A stretch of DNA of 64,000 bases from Posidonia oceanica (GCA_037176725.1 JAZBRS010000049.1:32976001-33040000); one strand, 5' to 3'. Counted from the first letter of the stretch, positions 45,590 to 57,250 are shown. A program made the numbers and translations. Notes: generated from the sequence alone by a model not told the origin.

Positions 45590-46924
45590 ATGGCTTCTAG
45601 TTCAGTTGCCAATGTCTTCATGCACAACAAGAAGGGAGTTGCAAAACCTTTGGAAGAGATTGAAGGGCATATGATATCCCTTATTAAGACGGGGAAGGTA
45701 TGACCTTCTTCATTGGTCCCTTCACACTCCTTTATTCCTCATGCTTTCGAATTTCTTTGTAGGAATTCCTAAATTTTATCAAAACACCTTGCTTTGATAA
45801 TGACTTCCCCTACTACTTTGCTTGGGTGAAGGACTTTGTGCTTTGGGCTCGAGAAAGGAAATCTGTTTTGGCCCGTACACGCTTTGATGGTCTTTTGGAT
45901 TTATTAGGCACTAACTAGGACTGGCCCCTGCTTCATGCCTCATGCGCCTTCTAGAGTCCTGAGACTCACACTTTCTTCTTTGGGGGTTGTGAGGTGACGA
46001 TCCTAGTAGAGGATGTTCATGGCCGGCTTGGTGTGACTTGGATTGGAGCGGCCCGGCTAGATATCGACTTCCCATTGCCATACGGAACAGCAGATATGCA
46101 AACATTCGTAGACCGTATCTTCACCCTTCCCAGTGATTAGAGGTCGCAGGCTTAACTTGGCACATCTGTACTTCAGCTTTCGGCGGATTGAGGACTCTGC
46201 CTCTCAGGACCAGCTGCTGGTGTGTCTGCATTTATTGATTGGAGGCCTCACCTTATTTGTCACCAAGGACTTCTCCTTATACGTCTATCACACTGAGTTC
46301 TTAATAGGCCTTACTGAGCACTTCTGGCGTTCTCCTTCAGTTGCCATTCTTGCTGCTACATATCTTGGCCTGACCAGTGTTTCCACTGGAGGAGATTTTG
46401 TAGGCTCTCCTTTCTTTCTTTCCAAGTGGCTGTAGGTTCATTTCCCGAGACTTGGGCCTATGAAGACAAATTTGATCGAGGAAAGGGTTTGCTCTTTGTC
46501 CTCTGCCACTATTGACATCTCCGTGCCTTCCACGTCCCTTCATCATAAGCACCAGGCACGAGGTTCTTCAGTTGAGTTGGAGTTGATAGGGCCCACCCAC
46601 TTTGTGGTGTACAACTCCCACCGTTGCTTCGAGATGGTGGGGCAGAAGAAAGGGGTGCCACCTCGGCTGAGCTTTATTTCTCGCATTCGAGTTCGGGAGC
46701 GCAGTCTTCCATCTGATGCTGTAATGGTGTACTACATTTGGGCTCTTTGGCCGTCTTTGGACCGCCATGATGATCCAGAGGGGCCATCAGCTGCTCCCTC
46801 GACTTGCTGCCTACCACGGGAGGATGCGCACTGGAGGTGTTATTCAAAGATACTGCCCAAACCCGGGGAGTGGGTTGAAGCGACGGGCGTGCTGCGCAGG
46901 AAAAGGAAGAAGATGATTAGATAA
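45590..46924 (+). pseudogene. PMDc of B1: plant-mobile-domain-like gene
   Basis: Exon 1 45590-45697 (MASSSVANVFMHNKKGVAKP...), intron 45698-45762 (GT-AG), exon 2 to the stop at 46922. Motifs: PYYFAWVKDFVLWARERKS, WPLLHASCAF, ETHTFFFGGCEVTILVEDVH (the T-x-L-x-E/V-D block of PMD-like proteins), YLGLTSVSTGGDFVGSPFFL and a basic end LRRKRKKMIR that could be a nuclear localisation signal. Stops near 45916 and 45952 and a 10-bp deletion near 46128, compared with B2, break it. The frame resumes from 46133. About 420 residues when intact. Antisense to pol, own TATA box, and an AATAAA after the stop. Confidence 0.7.
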
Positions 46925-46973
46925 GCAATCATTGTAATCTTTTATTTTTGGGGACCATGTATCTCTTGAAGGG

Positions 46974-46979
46974 AATAAA
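46974..46979 (+). terminator. Poly(A) signal of PMDc
   Basis: AATAAA 50 bp after the PMDc stop, in T-rich DNA. Confidence 0.5.
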
Positions 46980-47112
46980 TATATCTTTCTTTTTCAACCT
47001 TGTTCATGTGTTTTGGACTGTTCTGAGTTTAGAAATACTCCCTGATGGCTTTGATAATTGATCAAGGGCCCTCTGTCCAAATTCTGCAGTTTAAGTCACA
47101 GTTTAAGTCAGT

Positions 47113-47245
47113 TAAAACGTAAGACGCTCAAACTGGCACTTATAACGTAAGACACGTGATATCCTGTGTCCAATATCCCTCTGTTGGTCGTTATACGCTT
47201 CAGCTACTGCGTCCAACGTTGGACGCTGCTATTTGCTCGTTTAAC
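47113..47245. promoter_or_regulatory. Dyad cluster downstream of PMDc
   Basis: Includes a perfect 18-bp palindrome GCGTCCAACGTTGGACGC (47209-47226) preceded by CGTTATACGCTTCAGC. No gene follows on the plus strand, so it may mark a lost fourth gene or a border. Confidence 0.55.
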
Positions 47246-47689
47246 ACCTCCGAACTATTCTCCTACACAACCTCAGCAAATTTGTTAATCTATCTAGGGG
47301 TATTATTCCCCTAGTCCAAAGTGACTTCTGGAAACTCAGAAACATCCTTAATATTGTGAAATCAAAACGGTTACAGAACACTTGGTATACAATGCATACT
47401 TTAAGCAAACCTAATGCTATGAATGGGAAAAAAAAGAAGTCTTAATGCAATGGAAAAGTTAAGGGAAACTTAGGTTTTAAATAACAAGTATTGGCCTCAG
47501 CTTTGTTGTCTAAAGATGATATGCCAGACGAGGGACTGTCTCTTCACGAGATTCCAGTCTTAACTCGTAGGCGAATACCAAGTGATCGTCCTGAATAAGA
47601 GGGGTCGAGTACGACGCGGAGCCGTAAAATGTCCTAGATTTTGGCATCACTGGCCTTACTTGTTATCAGTTTTATGAGGTGATGTTGGT

Positions 47690-47905
47690 TGGGTAGATTT
47701 TACCCTACTCACTATTTTTGGATTTTTGTTTTATCATTTTTTTGGATTTTTTATTTTATTATTTTTTGGATTTTTTATTTTATCATTTTTTGGATTTTTG
47801 ATTTTATCATTTTTTTGGATTTTTTATTTTATCATTTTTTGGATTATTGATTTTATCATTTTTTTGTATTTTTGATTTTATCATTTTTTTAGATTTTTGA
47901 TTTTA
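47690..47905. repeat. 25-26-bp AT-rich tandem array
   Basis: Eight to nine units of TTTTTGGATTTTTGATTTTA followed by TCAT, lying between the convergent ends of pol and the antisense genes. Confidence 0.75.
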
Positions 47906-48642
47906 TGGGAGACGAAGAATCCTCCGAGAAGTTGGGAAATTAGGGACCTCATGGCTGGAAAACCTTGATAGTTTAGTACCTTGTGCATCTCGGAGTGATA
48001 AAATACCTCGGGCTTGCTTTGGCACCTAACTGTCCTTAAACCTAGGCCTCTACCCCTTGCCTCTAATGTGTATGGTGCGGGACGTGGGTGGAAGGAAAGT
48101 TCATGTCCTATCCTAAGATGTCGGCTGAAGATTTGAAGCCTGAACCCCTCCTAGTTCAAGGTTGATTCCTACTGCGCTTAGTATTTCAAAGCTTTTCAGT
48201 TTTGACCCTTGGATAGCTTCTTTCTTTTCGTGCAAATGCACAGCTTCTTTGCTGTCTTCTTTTCTGACCCTTTTTGCTTTCTTTTCTACGTACTTTGGCA
48301 AATAGTCTCACCCCTTCTGAGTCCAGTTAATGGATACTCGTTCCTTGACGAACGGAGACACTATTTTATTTGGTACACTCCCCTCGATTCTGCGCTTCTA
48401 GGTTTTGGCCTTAGACGTCTACCCGATTTGTACTAGGGTAACGTCTCTGAGTCGAGGGATGTGTGTGGACTTGTTATTCACGAACTAGGAGGGGCTCCTT
48501 ATGATTTGCCTCTATCTCAGTGTGGGACCATTTCCTTTCCTTCTCCCATGAAGTGTTTGTGGGGTGAGACTAATGCATGATTCCTAGGCTTCAACAGCAG
48601 TAGACCCTTAAGCACGGGTAGTCTAATGACTCAGTGTACATG

Positions 48643-50013
48643 TCAAGAATAGTACCTCTTGAGGTGCAGTGCATTCCAGGGATATTCAAGCCTAGTGCCA
48701 TCCTCTCGGGCCAAACAATAGGCATTGCCCGGATATGCCTCAACCACCAAGTATGGTCCGTCCTAATTCGGTCTCAGTTTCCCATTCTTGCGAGGAAGGA
48801 TTTCTTTAAACATCCATTCACCAACATTGAATTTACGTTCAATTACCTTCTTCTTAGATGCTCTTGCAAGTCGTTCTTGGTAGAGGCATGCATGCTCTGC
48901 TGCTTGCAACCGCTTTTCATCCAACAAATCCAACTGTATATTTAATAATTGCCTCTTATCCTCGGCAGTTATCTCATCGTCGAGTTGTACCCTGGATGAG
49001 GGGACCATGACCTCAAATGGGACTACCGTCTCCATACCATAAGTAAGCGCAAACGAGGTTTCGCCCGTAGGCGTTCTTATGAAGGTTCGATAGGCCCATA
49101 AGGTATCAATTAGCTTATCTGTCCAGTCATTTCCCTTGGTTCCTCCTACCGTTTTCTTAAGGATTCGGATTAACGTTTTATTAGTAGCTTCAGCTTGCCC
49201 ATTACCGTGTGGGTAATATGGCGATGAATGATGCAATTCAATCTTAAATTTCTTACAGAACTTTTTGAAGTCTTGGGATACGAATATTGCGCCATTGTCT
49301 GCTACTAATTTCTTTAGGATCCCGAACCTTGAGAGGATATTCTTCCGCACGAACTTGCAAAGATTTGAAACTTTGATTTCAGTGAACACTTCTGCATCGG
49401 CCCATTTAGTGAAGTACTCAGTGGCTGTGAGGATGAACCTATTCTACTTTTCAGTGTCAAATGGTCCCACGACATCAAATGCCCACATAGAGAAGGGCCA
49501 CACCGCTTGAGTCGGATTCAACTCTAATGCTGGTGCATGTATTCTGTCTGCATTGATCTAGCACTGCCTGCACCTTCTCACCTTATTTGCGCAATCTGCC
49601 TCCATTGTGGGGCAGTAGTACCCTCTGCGCAGTATCATTTTTGCCATGAATTGAGAGCTGATGTGTCCTCCACATATGTCTTCATGCATTTCTCCGATGA
49701 TAACTTCAACCTCCTCATAAGTGACACAGTGCAGCTCTATTCTGCTGAAAGACCTTTTGAAAAGAACCCCGGCTCTCATGAAGTATCTTGTAGCCATGCT
49801 CCGAATTGCCTCTTTGTCTTGTGAAGTTGCGTAGTCGGGAAAAATCCCGTTTTGAATGTAGTTCTGGATGTCAAAGAACCATGAGTTCCCGTCAACCTCT
49901 TTGTTGTAGCAAACTTCAAACATGCCCACCCGTAATTCTCTAGCTTTCTGTGTAAGCTCCACTGCCCATGCCTCAGATGAGTCAATGGTAGGTATCCAGT
50001 GTTGCTGGACCAT
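48643..50013 (-). pseudogene. Integrase domain of B1
   Basis: H2C2 zinc site (HEDICGGH...CANKVRRCRQC), then core Asp in AFDVVG, Asp codon 49297-49299 (VADNGAIF) and Glu codon 49189-49191 (GQAEATNKT), with 35 residues between the last two. The C-terminal GEWMFKEILPRKNGKLRPN is followed by a stop and GPYLVVEAYPGNAYCLARED. The catalytic triad is intact, but stops disrupt the chain. Confidence 0.85.
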
Positions 50014-50022
50014 TATTGTTTG

Positions 50023-50430
50023 TTACCGGATATTGATGGGGAACTCAATTGAGGAAGCCAGCGTAGCAAGAACATCTGCTAGTAGGTTATGACTCTGGAG
50101 GGTGTGGACATACACCACTTGCTGAAACTGCACCAATAGGAGGCGTGCAATGCCTTTGTACTCTTCGAGCCTTAGGTTGAGGGTTGTATACTTGTTCAGA
50201 ATTTGCCTTAAAACCAATTGAGAGTCTCCAATGAGTTTCAACTGCTTTGGCCCTAACTCCAGTGCTAGGCGTAATCTGAGGATCAATGCCTCGTATTCTA
50301 CAACATTATTGGTATTTATGGCGAAGTTTAGCTGTACAGCTCGAGGAATGAGGACTCCTTTCGGAGTAAGAAGTGCTACTCTGATGCCTGCCTCTTGTCT
50401 ATTGAGTGCTCCATCAAAGTAGAGAGTCCA
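50023..50430 (-). pseudogene. Archaeal-type RNase H of B1
   Basis: D in LYFDGA, E in VEYEALILRL, D in IGDSQLV and D in LLADVLATL give the catalytic set. Confirms that B1, like A1, is Tat-lineage. Confidence 0.8.
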
Positions 50431-51676
50431 TTAGCGAGTGGGAGATTCGGTGGCTTGTATTTCCAATATTTCCTCATCGGGGAAGTCTGTTCGGACTGGA
50501 TGATAATCCTCTATTGGTAATTCTACCAGGTGATCTGCAATGGCTTGCCCCTTGACCGCCTTTTGGGACACATATTGCAAGTCGAATTCAGTGAGAAGGA
50601 ATTGCCACCTTGCCAACCTTCCAGAGAGGGCTGACTTCTCGAACATATATTTGATTGGGTCCATCTTGGCGATTTAACAAACTTTATGGGCTAGGAAGTA
50701 GTGTCTCAGCTTTTGAGATGCCCTTACCAAGGCCAAGCAGTGCTTTTCTATGGCTGTATACTTCTCTTCATAACCTAGGAAAGTTCTACTCAGATAGTAG
50801 ATAGCTTTTTCCTTCTTCCCATCCTTATCATGTTGAGCTAGCTCTACCCCTATTAATGATGTAGTTGTGGATATGGGGTTTTGGAGGAGAAGAAGAAGAT
50901 GATGATGGAGGTTTGGGGAAGAAGAAGGCTTCTTTCGGCTCCCTCTTTTGCTCGCTCTATCTTCTCTTTCTCGAGGTCCCCCTTCTTTGTATCCGATTCC
51001 GTAACTCCACGTGTGATAGAATCGGTGTGATCGCCACTCTCGGTTCGCTTTCACCGGCCCTCGAGACGCCTTTGGGGAGATGAAGTGTGGTTGTGGTTTC
51101 AGCTACCTTGGGACAACGCCTGCATTGCCCATGGGTGCCCGTGCTCAGTAAGCTCTTTCTTCCTTCTTCCTCCTTGTATGACAAACGTTACCAAAGCAAA
51201 GCAAACAAGACAATATAAAAATGGATTAATATACATAGTAATCTATCCAGAGTTAGTTGAAAAGAAAGTAAAGAAAGCGTAGTGAGATACATACCCGAGG
51301 GGCTTGATCCCCCCGGTTGCAACTAAAAGAGATGTATGCCTAGTTAAAACAATATATGAAATTGAAATAAAAATGCTTGATTATACTACGGAATTAAACA
51401 TGTAATATCAGAAATAAAAAAAGAAATGAATGAAATAAAGTCTCCTCTGTCTATGCACAAGGTGCAAACTGTGTTAGCATGAAGCCAACAACAACAAAAG
51501 GATCCCCAAGCTTTTTCTAAGATTCCTTCTTTCAAAAAAAAACTCTCCTCTCTTTCAATTCTTAAGGACCTCACTTCTCTAAGATTTTAATCTCAAGAGT
51601 ATGTGAGTTGCAAAAGTTTCTTAATTCCTTTTCTCTCTCAAAATTCCGGCCTTGAACTCAGTGGGGGTACCCTTAC

Positions 51677-51683
51677 TTTTATA
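51677..51683 (-). promoter_or_regulatory. TATA box of the B2 LTR
   Basis: Minus strand CTTCTATAAAAGTAAGG, matching B1. Confidence 0.7.
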
Positions 51684-51748
51684 GAAGCAAAGGAGGAACA
51701 AACAAGGACACAAACGCCAAGTCAGCAGAGTTTCCTGTTTCAGAAGTG

Positions 51749-51803
51749 TTATACGCTGGCAAACCAGCGTATAACGTTATAAGCGAGAGAACTTGTGTAT
51801 AAC
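51749..51803. promoter_or_regulatory. Dyad cluster 1 of the B2 U3
   Basis: TTATACGCTGG-CAAA-CCAGCGTATAA forms an 11-bp stem and is followed by CGTTATAAGC. Confidence 0.6.
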
Positions 51804-51971
51804 GACCTCTGAGGCATAACTGCCAGGATTAGAGAAGATTCTCCAATTAAGGAGTCATTAAGTGTGATTAAACTCGGCTTTGATGGCTTCGACTAGCCAA
51901 CAGGTTCCAAAGAAGGCAAAAACATGATTTTTGAATTAGGCCAAATAAGGAAAACTTTGGCTGACTAGGTT

Positions 51972-52064
51972 GCCACGTTGGACGATGGAAAGCCAGCGGC
52001 CAATGTTAGCCGCTGGAAAACCAGCGGCCAACGTTGTACGCTGAGAAACCAGCGGACAACACCC
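51972..52064. promoter_or_regulatory. Dyad cluster 2 of the B2 U3
   Basis: Same three-hairpin layout as 10150-10240, including GCCGCTGG-AAAA-CCAGCGGC and CCAACGTTGTACGCTG. Confidence 0.6.
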
Positions 52065-52268
52065 TTAATCAGTTTAACTTCCAAATTTGGTAAGACGTGA
52101 AGAACACTGAGGTTGCCAACATTTGAGGCTTAGAAAGGTATAGCATTTTGGACTTGAAAGGAACATTTGGCTCAAGTAAGATTCAGAAATGGGTGGAGGG
52201 CTTCTAAGAGCGACCTAATGCAAGAGACTATCCTAACATGAAGGGAATGTCAAAACAGGGTATTTACA

Positions 52269-52286
52269 GATTGCCCCTCCTTGAAG
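52269..52286 (-). promoter_or_regulatory. Polypurine tract of B2
   Basis: Minus strand CTTCAAGGAGGGGCAATC before TGTAAATACC, identical to B1's tract. Confidence 0.7.
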
Positions 52287-52424
52287 ATGGCTTCGGCACG
52301 AAGCTATTTACAATGCGAGATGATACCCCCATGTGACGCTACCTGGGGGTTCTAAATGAAATTTAATGCCTGCTGCCACCAGACTAGGACGAGACAAAAA
52401 GAGGGTCGGCTAAGGAAACACGGC

Positions 52425-52690
52425 CAAGGGAATTGCCCAAGGGGAACAAACTAACGACATGCCACGGGGATGGCCCGTGGAGGTAAAACTAAAGGACACT
52501 GCTGCGAGGATGGCCCGTGGGAGTCAAATTAAAAGACATGCCACGGGGATTGCCCGTGGGGGTCAAACTAAAAGACATGCGACGGGGATTGCCCGCAGGG
52601 GTCAAACTAAGAAGACATGCTACGAGGATTGCCTGCCGGGGTCAAACTAAAAGACATGCCGCGGGGATGGCCCATGAGGGTCAAACTAGA
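52425..52690. repeat. 39-bp tandem array of B2
   Basis: About six units. 39 bp is 13 codons, so it reads as 13-residue repeats (GVKLKDMPRGLPV). Confidence 0.8.
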
Positions 52691-52914
52691 ATGATGGATA
52701 GCTAATGATTCCAACGACCACTCAATGCGAATGCAGTACAATGCGCTATGCATGGATGCGTGCTGACGCGAATGTAAAAGGGGTCATAATATGCAATGCA
52801 TGACCCTAGGTAATGAGGTTCATCCATCATCGCCGGCTTTAATTTATATACCGGATTGGCTCAAGAATTTTTCTCACCACCCAAGGCGGACTGACACATG
52901 CGTGAATGCAATTT

Positions 52915-53285
52915 GTCATGATTAGGTGCCCTTTCCTCGAGTGTAGCCTACACTCTCCCAGGGGACCGTCGTCTCATAATACGCGGGTTGGTGAGCAAGA
53001 GGTCCATGATGCTCCCAGGCAAAAGGGGAAATGATCTCTTCTCTGCCGACCGCGTTGGCTCTATTCATCAAAATTAGGTGTCTTTTCATTGAATGTTGCC
53101 TACATTCTGGACAGAGACTGTTATCTCGTGAACCGGAATTAATGAACGATGAGTTCATCGATACTGTTGGTGTTATTCGTCAAAATCAAGTGTCCTTTCA
53201 TTCAATGTTACCTACATTCTCGGTGGGGACCATCATCTTCTGACCCAGGAGTTAGTGAACAGGAGGTTCATTGATACCGTTGGCT
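52915..53285. repeat. 115-bp triplet of B2
   Basis: Same three-unit block as 11005-11394. Confidence 0.75.
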
Positions 53286-53900
53286 TTGCTTTGTTGACCC
53301 GGTCATGCTCTCGGGTTCTTTCTGCTAATTAGTTTTGCTTTGTTTATCCGGTTGTGCTCCAAGGTTGCTTTGTTTGTCCGGTCATGCTCTGGGGTTTGCT
53401 TTGTTGTCCGGTTGTGCTCCGGAGTACCTACTTTTGATTGGCTTACTTTGTTTGTCCGGTTGTGCTCTGGGGTTTGCTTTGATGCCCCGGTTATCCTCTG
53501 GGGATCTTTCCTTCGTAGGTTTGCTTTGTTATCCCAGTTATACTCCGGGGATCTTTCCTTCATTGGTTTGCTTTGTTATCCTGGTTGTGCTCCAGGGATC
53601 TTTCCTTGATTGGTTTGCTTTGTTATCCCTGTTGTGTTCCGGGGATCTTTCATATTTGGATTTGCTTTGTTATCCTGGTTGTGCTCCGGGGATCTTTGCT
53701 TTGGTGTCCCGGTTATGCTCCGGGGATCTTTGCTTTGGTATCTGATTATGCTCTGGGGTTCTCTCAGATTTGGATTTGCTTTGTTATCTCGGTTGTGCTC
53801 CGGGGATCTTTGCTTTGGTGTCTCGGTTATGCTCCGGGGTTCTCTCAGATTTGGATTTGCTTTGTTATCCCGATTGTGCTCTGGGGATCTTTGCTTTATT
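53286..53900. repeat. 34-bp array of B2
   Basis: 31-, 34- and longer (TTTCCTTGATTGG-containing) variants of the CTCCGGGGATC repeat. More mixed than in B1. Confidence 0.8.
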
Positions 53901-55165
53901 TGCCGAGGGAATTACCCAAGGGAGGCAGAAATAAAAACCTGACATGCCTAGGGGATGGCCCAAGGGAGTCAAAACAATAAAATGACGTGCCTGGGGGAAG
54001 ACCGAAGGGAGTCAAAAATAAAAATATGACATGCCTAAGGGAAGACCCAAGGGAGTCGAAAATAAAAGCATGACGTGCCTAAGGGAAGACCCAAGGGAGT
54101 CGAAAGTAAAAGCATGACGTGCCTAGGGGAAGACCCAAGGGAGTCGAAAAATAAAAGCTTGACGTGCCTAGGGGAAGACCCAAGGGAGTCGAAAGTAAAA
54201 GCATGACGTGCCTAGGGAAAGACCCATGAGAGTCGAAAATAAAAACATGACGTGCCTAGGGGGAAAACCCAAGGGAAAAATAAAAACATGACATGCCTAG
54301 GGGAAGACCCAAGGGAGTGAAAAATAAAAACATGACATGCCTAGGGGAAGACCCAAGGGAGTCGAAAATAAAAACATGACATGCCTGGGGGAAGACCCAA
54401 GGGAGTCGAAAATAAAAGCATGACGTGCCTAGGGGAAGACCTATGGGGGTCGAAAATAAAAACATGACGTACCTAGGGGAAGACCCAAGGGAGTCGAAAA
54501 CAAAAACATGACTTACCTAGGAGAAGACCCAAGGGAGTCGAAAACAAAAACATGACATGCCTAGGGGAAGACCCAAGGGAGTCGAAAACCAAAACATGAC
54601 ATGCTTAGGGGAAGACCCAAGGGAGTCGAAAGTAAAAGCATAACGTGCCTAGGGGAAGACCCAAGGGAGTCGAAAATAAAGGCATAACATGCTTAGGGGA
54701 AGACCCAAGGGAGTCGAAAGTAAAAGCATGACGTGCTTAGGGGAAGACCCAAGGGAGTCGAAAATAAAAACATGACATGCCTAGGGGAAGACCCAAGGGA
54801 GTCGAAAATAAAAACATTACATGCCTAGGGGAAGACCCAAGGGAGTCGAAAATAAAAACATGACATGCCTAGGGGAAGACATAAGGGAGTTGAAAATAAA
54901 AACATGACATGCCTAGGGGAAGACCCAAGGGAGTCGAAAATAAAAACATGATGTGCCTAGAGGAAGACCCAAGGGAGTCGAAATTAGAAACATGACGTAC
55001 CTAGGAGAAGACCCACGGGAGTCGAAAACAAAAACATGACATGCCTAGGGGAAGACTCAAGGGAGTCGAAAACAAAAACATGACATGCCTAGGGGAAGAC
55101 CCAAGGGAGTCGAAAACAAAAACATGACATGCCTAGGGGAAGACCCAAGGGAGTCAGAAATGATA
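53901..55165. repeat. 44-bp array of B2
   Basis: About 28 units in which GATTGCCCAAGG is replaced by GAAGACCCAAGG (TGCCTAGGGGAAGACCCAAG). The consensus therefore differs from B1's array while the period is the same. Confidence 0.85.
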
Positions 55166-55262
55166 CTTTTTGGCTTAGCTTGCTTTGTTGACCCGGTTGT
55201 GCTCCGGGGTCCTTGCGGTTCTGCTCTCAATTCTGCTTTGACTCGTTGGATGCTTGATTGTT

Positions 55263-55312
55263 AGCGTTCAACGTTGGACGTTTGAAGAACCGCGGCTAAC
55301 GTTGGACGGCAT
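55263..55312. promoter_or_regulatory. Dyad cluster upstream of PMDa
   Basis: GTTCAACGTTGGACG and GCTAACGTTGGACGGC, ending about 12 bp before a TATA box. Confidence 0.6.
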
Positions 55313-55322
55313 TATGGCCGTG

Positions 55323-55328
55323 TATAAA
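55323..55328 (+). promoter_or_regulatory. TATA box of PMDa
   Basis: CCGTGTATAAAGTCGCG, about 200 bp before the ATG. Confidence 0.55.
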
Positions 55329-55524
55329 GTCGCGAGACAGGCTGCTGTCTTTCCTGTTCGAGCACCGCCGTTTTGGCAGTAAATTCCCAATTTTCTTTGG
55401 GTTTCCATTCCGTTGAAGGCTCCACGGCCTATATTAGACCTCCTCTTGGCTTGAATCTTGTAGTTCAAACATTTATCTTCCTTCCCTTATTGATTTTTGC
55501 TTGCTAGGGCTTGTACTTCTCCTC

Positions 55525-56874
55525 ATGGATTTGAGTGATATCCCACGTCATGCTTTCCAGGTGGCCGTCTTCTCATCTCCTTCTAACATGTTGCAACTCC
55601 GGCTGGAGGCCATACCCAACCATTTGGCGAACCTGTTTGTGCATGAGAAGATACTCCCTGTTTTTATCTTTTCCGTATACTCCCACTCTCGTACTTCTGT
55701 TGATTTTCCTTTACTTTATAACCCTTATCTTCTGCCAACAACGACCGGGACTCGAAAGCCTATCAGTTGGACTGGGTCTAACAATTCCGCTCTTGGGCTT
55801 TGAAGAATTATCGGGAACGCTTGGAGAGACTGGTCTCTATCAGGCCCTTCGCCAGCTGCGGCAGCCTGTTGACTAGAAGGTGCTCTTCGGCCTCTATGGA
55901 CTGTGGAATCCCTTGACTCACATGTTCTTTTCTTCTTCTGGGGAATTGACCATTCTCTTGGAGGAGGTGAGCGCCCTCCTAGGTACCCGACATGCCAACC
56001 CATCCATTTACTGCAGGGATGCCTACCTTTTGCCAATCGGAGTGGTAGGTTCTTTCTCTCTTTTAAAGCGCATCTTCGACTCTGTTGTTGTGCCGGAGGA
56101 CCTGGTGCTGGATGGCTATATCAAACTATCTTCATTGTGGAAATTTTTCTGGAAACAGTGCGACAGCATCCTCTCTGAGGCTATTTGCTTGGAATGCGTC
56201 TTCATTCTGATCGGGGGACTGGTGCTCTTCCCAAATGAAGCTCTGACTATTAGTGTCTACCATGCCGAGCTCATGTGCATCTGCGTGCGCAACCCGGAGA
56301 AGTGTTTGAGTCAGTCTGTTTTCGCTTTTACCATCCGAGGCTTATCCAGTGCCTGCCTCGGGGGGCCATTCTTTGGCTCACCGTTCCTAGTTCTGCGCTG
56401 GCTGGAGGAGTACTTTCTTCTGCCTGCTTTTGATGCTAGCTTTCCCATGGAGGAGCTCATTCGCCGTTTATGCGCTTGCGAGATCAAGTCCCAGATGGAC
56501 TCCTTCAGTCCCCCTCGTCTTTCAGGACAATGTCTTACTCGGAGTATTTCCTAACGCTGGTTGGGGCGACCGAGTTTGTGAGGTACAACCCTCAGCGATG
56601 CTTCTCAATGCTAGGTACTCCTCGGGCTATACCTCCCTTGCCGCGCTTCTCTGATATGATTCTCCCGTGCTTGAGGGACACTCCTGGGGACATCATCCAG
56701 GTCTTTTATCAGGCTGGTACTTGGGACGGGAAGGGGCGAAACCGAGTCCTTTCTGCATGGGAGAACTCGAATGCGGACCGTGAAGCCATTTCTCTTACAA
56801 CTTATGACGCTTGGTACGAGGGCGTGCGTCCTAAATTGTTTATTGAATTTCCTTCAAAAAGACAGAAGATGTAG
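55525..56874 (+). pseudogene. PMDa: plant-mobile-domain-like gene
   Basis: ATG 55525 (MDLSDIPRHAFQVAVF). The frame breaks near 55790, has a stop at 55874, continues 55880-56554, and shifts again near 56520 into the frame ending RKRQKM-like (PSKRQKM) at 56874. About 450 residues when intact. Motifs: LFGLYGLWNPLTHMFFSSSG, ELTILLEEVSALLG, CLECVFILIGGLVLF, FTIRGLSSACLGGPFFGSPF, LVLRWLEEYF. These are typical of the PMD-like proteins carried by plant retroelements, and similar blocks are in PMDc (GGDFVGSPFFLSKWL). No intron is evident. Absent from B1, where the 44-bp array joins PMDb directly. Own TATA and poly(A) signals. Function unknown. Confidence 0.65.
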
Positions 56875-56897
56875 TTAGAAATGTATTACTTATCATC

Positions 56898-56903
56898 AAT
56901 AAA
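56898..56903 (+). terminator. Poly(A) signal of PMDa
   Basis: AATAAA 24 bp after the PMDa stop. Confidence 0.5.
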
Positions 56904-56987
56904 ATTTATTTCGTCTCTTTGGTCCCTTTTGAATGAATTTGTATGAGTTGATGAGAATATCAGAATTCAGAATACTTCCCTAAACTT

Positions 56988-57151
56988 AAAGCGTTGTACG
57001 CTCAAAATGAGCGTCCAACGTTATACGCTGAAAAGCCAGTGGCTAATGTTTTAACTCGCAAAACGTTGAATGCGTAATAGGGCGTGTATAACATCCTTTC
57101 TTCCCGAAGCGTTGGACGCTGGGATTCACGCATCCAACGTTGAAAGGTGTA
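56988..57151. promoter_or_regulatory. Dyad cluster upstream of PMDb
   Basis: AAGCGTTGTACGCTC, GAGCGTCCAACGTTATACGC, AAGCGTTGGACGCTGGG and CGCATCCAACGTTG. A weak TATA-like TATAACA lies inside it at 57087. Confidence 0.6.
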
Positions 57152-57250
57152 AAACCCTCGTCCTACGCCGCGGGTGGCCATCTGGTCTTCTTCCCTTCTT
57201 CTTCTTCGATGACAGCAACCTCTCCGGCGACCTTCCCCATTCCGGCGAAC

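Larger units (their letters stand above)
46980..48642. other. Spacer between PMDc and the end of B1 pol
   Basis: No gene found on either strand. Contains a dyad cluster (47113-47245) and an AT-rich array (47690-47905). The remainder is unique, and short frames such as 48113-48436 show no domain. Confidence 0.5.
9118..50865 (-). mobile_element. Family-B Tat element B1, interrupted by A1, solo LTR C and B2
   Basis: Minus-strand element: 3' LTR at the left (9118-10448), polypurine tract (10449-10466), tandem arrays, then antisense plus-strand PMD-related genes (40579-46924), then pol on the minus strand (48643-50865), where B2 is inserted. The remaining pol, gag and 5' LTR would be to the right of B2, beyond the window. 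Orientation rests on pol, on the minus-strand TATA box in the LTR and on the purine tract abutting the LTR start. Compared with B2 it lacks PMDa and the 5' part of PMDb. Removing A1 and LTR C leaves about 13 kb here. Confidence 0.75.
48643..50865 (-). pseudogene. B1 pol fragment: RNase H, aRNH and integrase
   Basis: All pieces lie in one minus-strand frame with only in-frame stops and no frameshift, so the copy is less eroded than A1. Order: RNase H (AIYYLSRTFLGYEEKYTAIE), WQFLLTEFDLQYVSQKAVKG, aRNH (WTLYFDGALN, NVVEYEALILRLRLALELG, IGDSQLVLRQI, HNLLADVLATLAS), integrase. It ends NALHLKRYYS with the stop at 48643. The RT and everything upstream is cut off by B2 at 50866. Stops include TAG at 49558 (expected Gln in CRQC-stop-INADRIH) and others near 49445, 50020, 50428 and 50671. 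Confidence 0.85.
50866..52268 (-). repeat. 3' LTR of B2
   Basis: 1403 bp, TGTGGATATGGGG to GTATTTACA on the plus strand, same layout as B1's LTR. TATA box at 51677-51683 on the minus strand, dyad clusters at 51749-51803 and 51972-52064. Confidence 0.8.
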
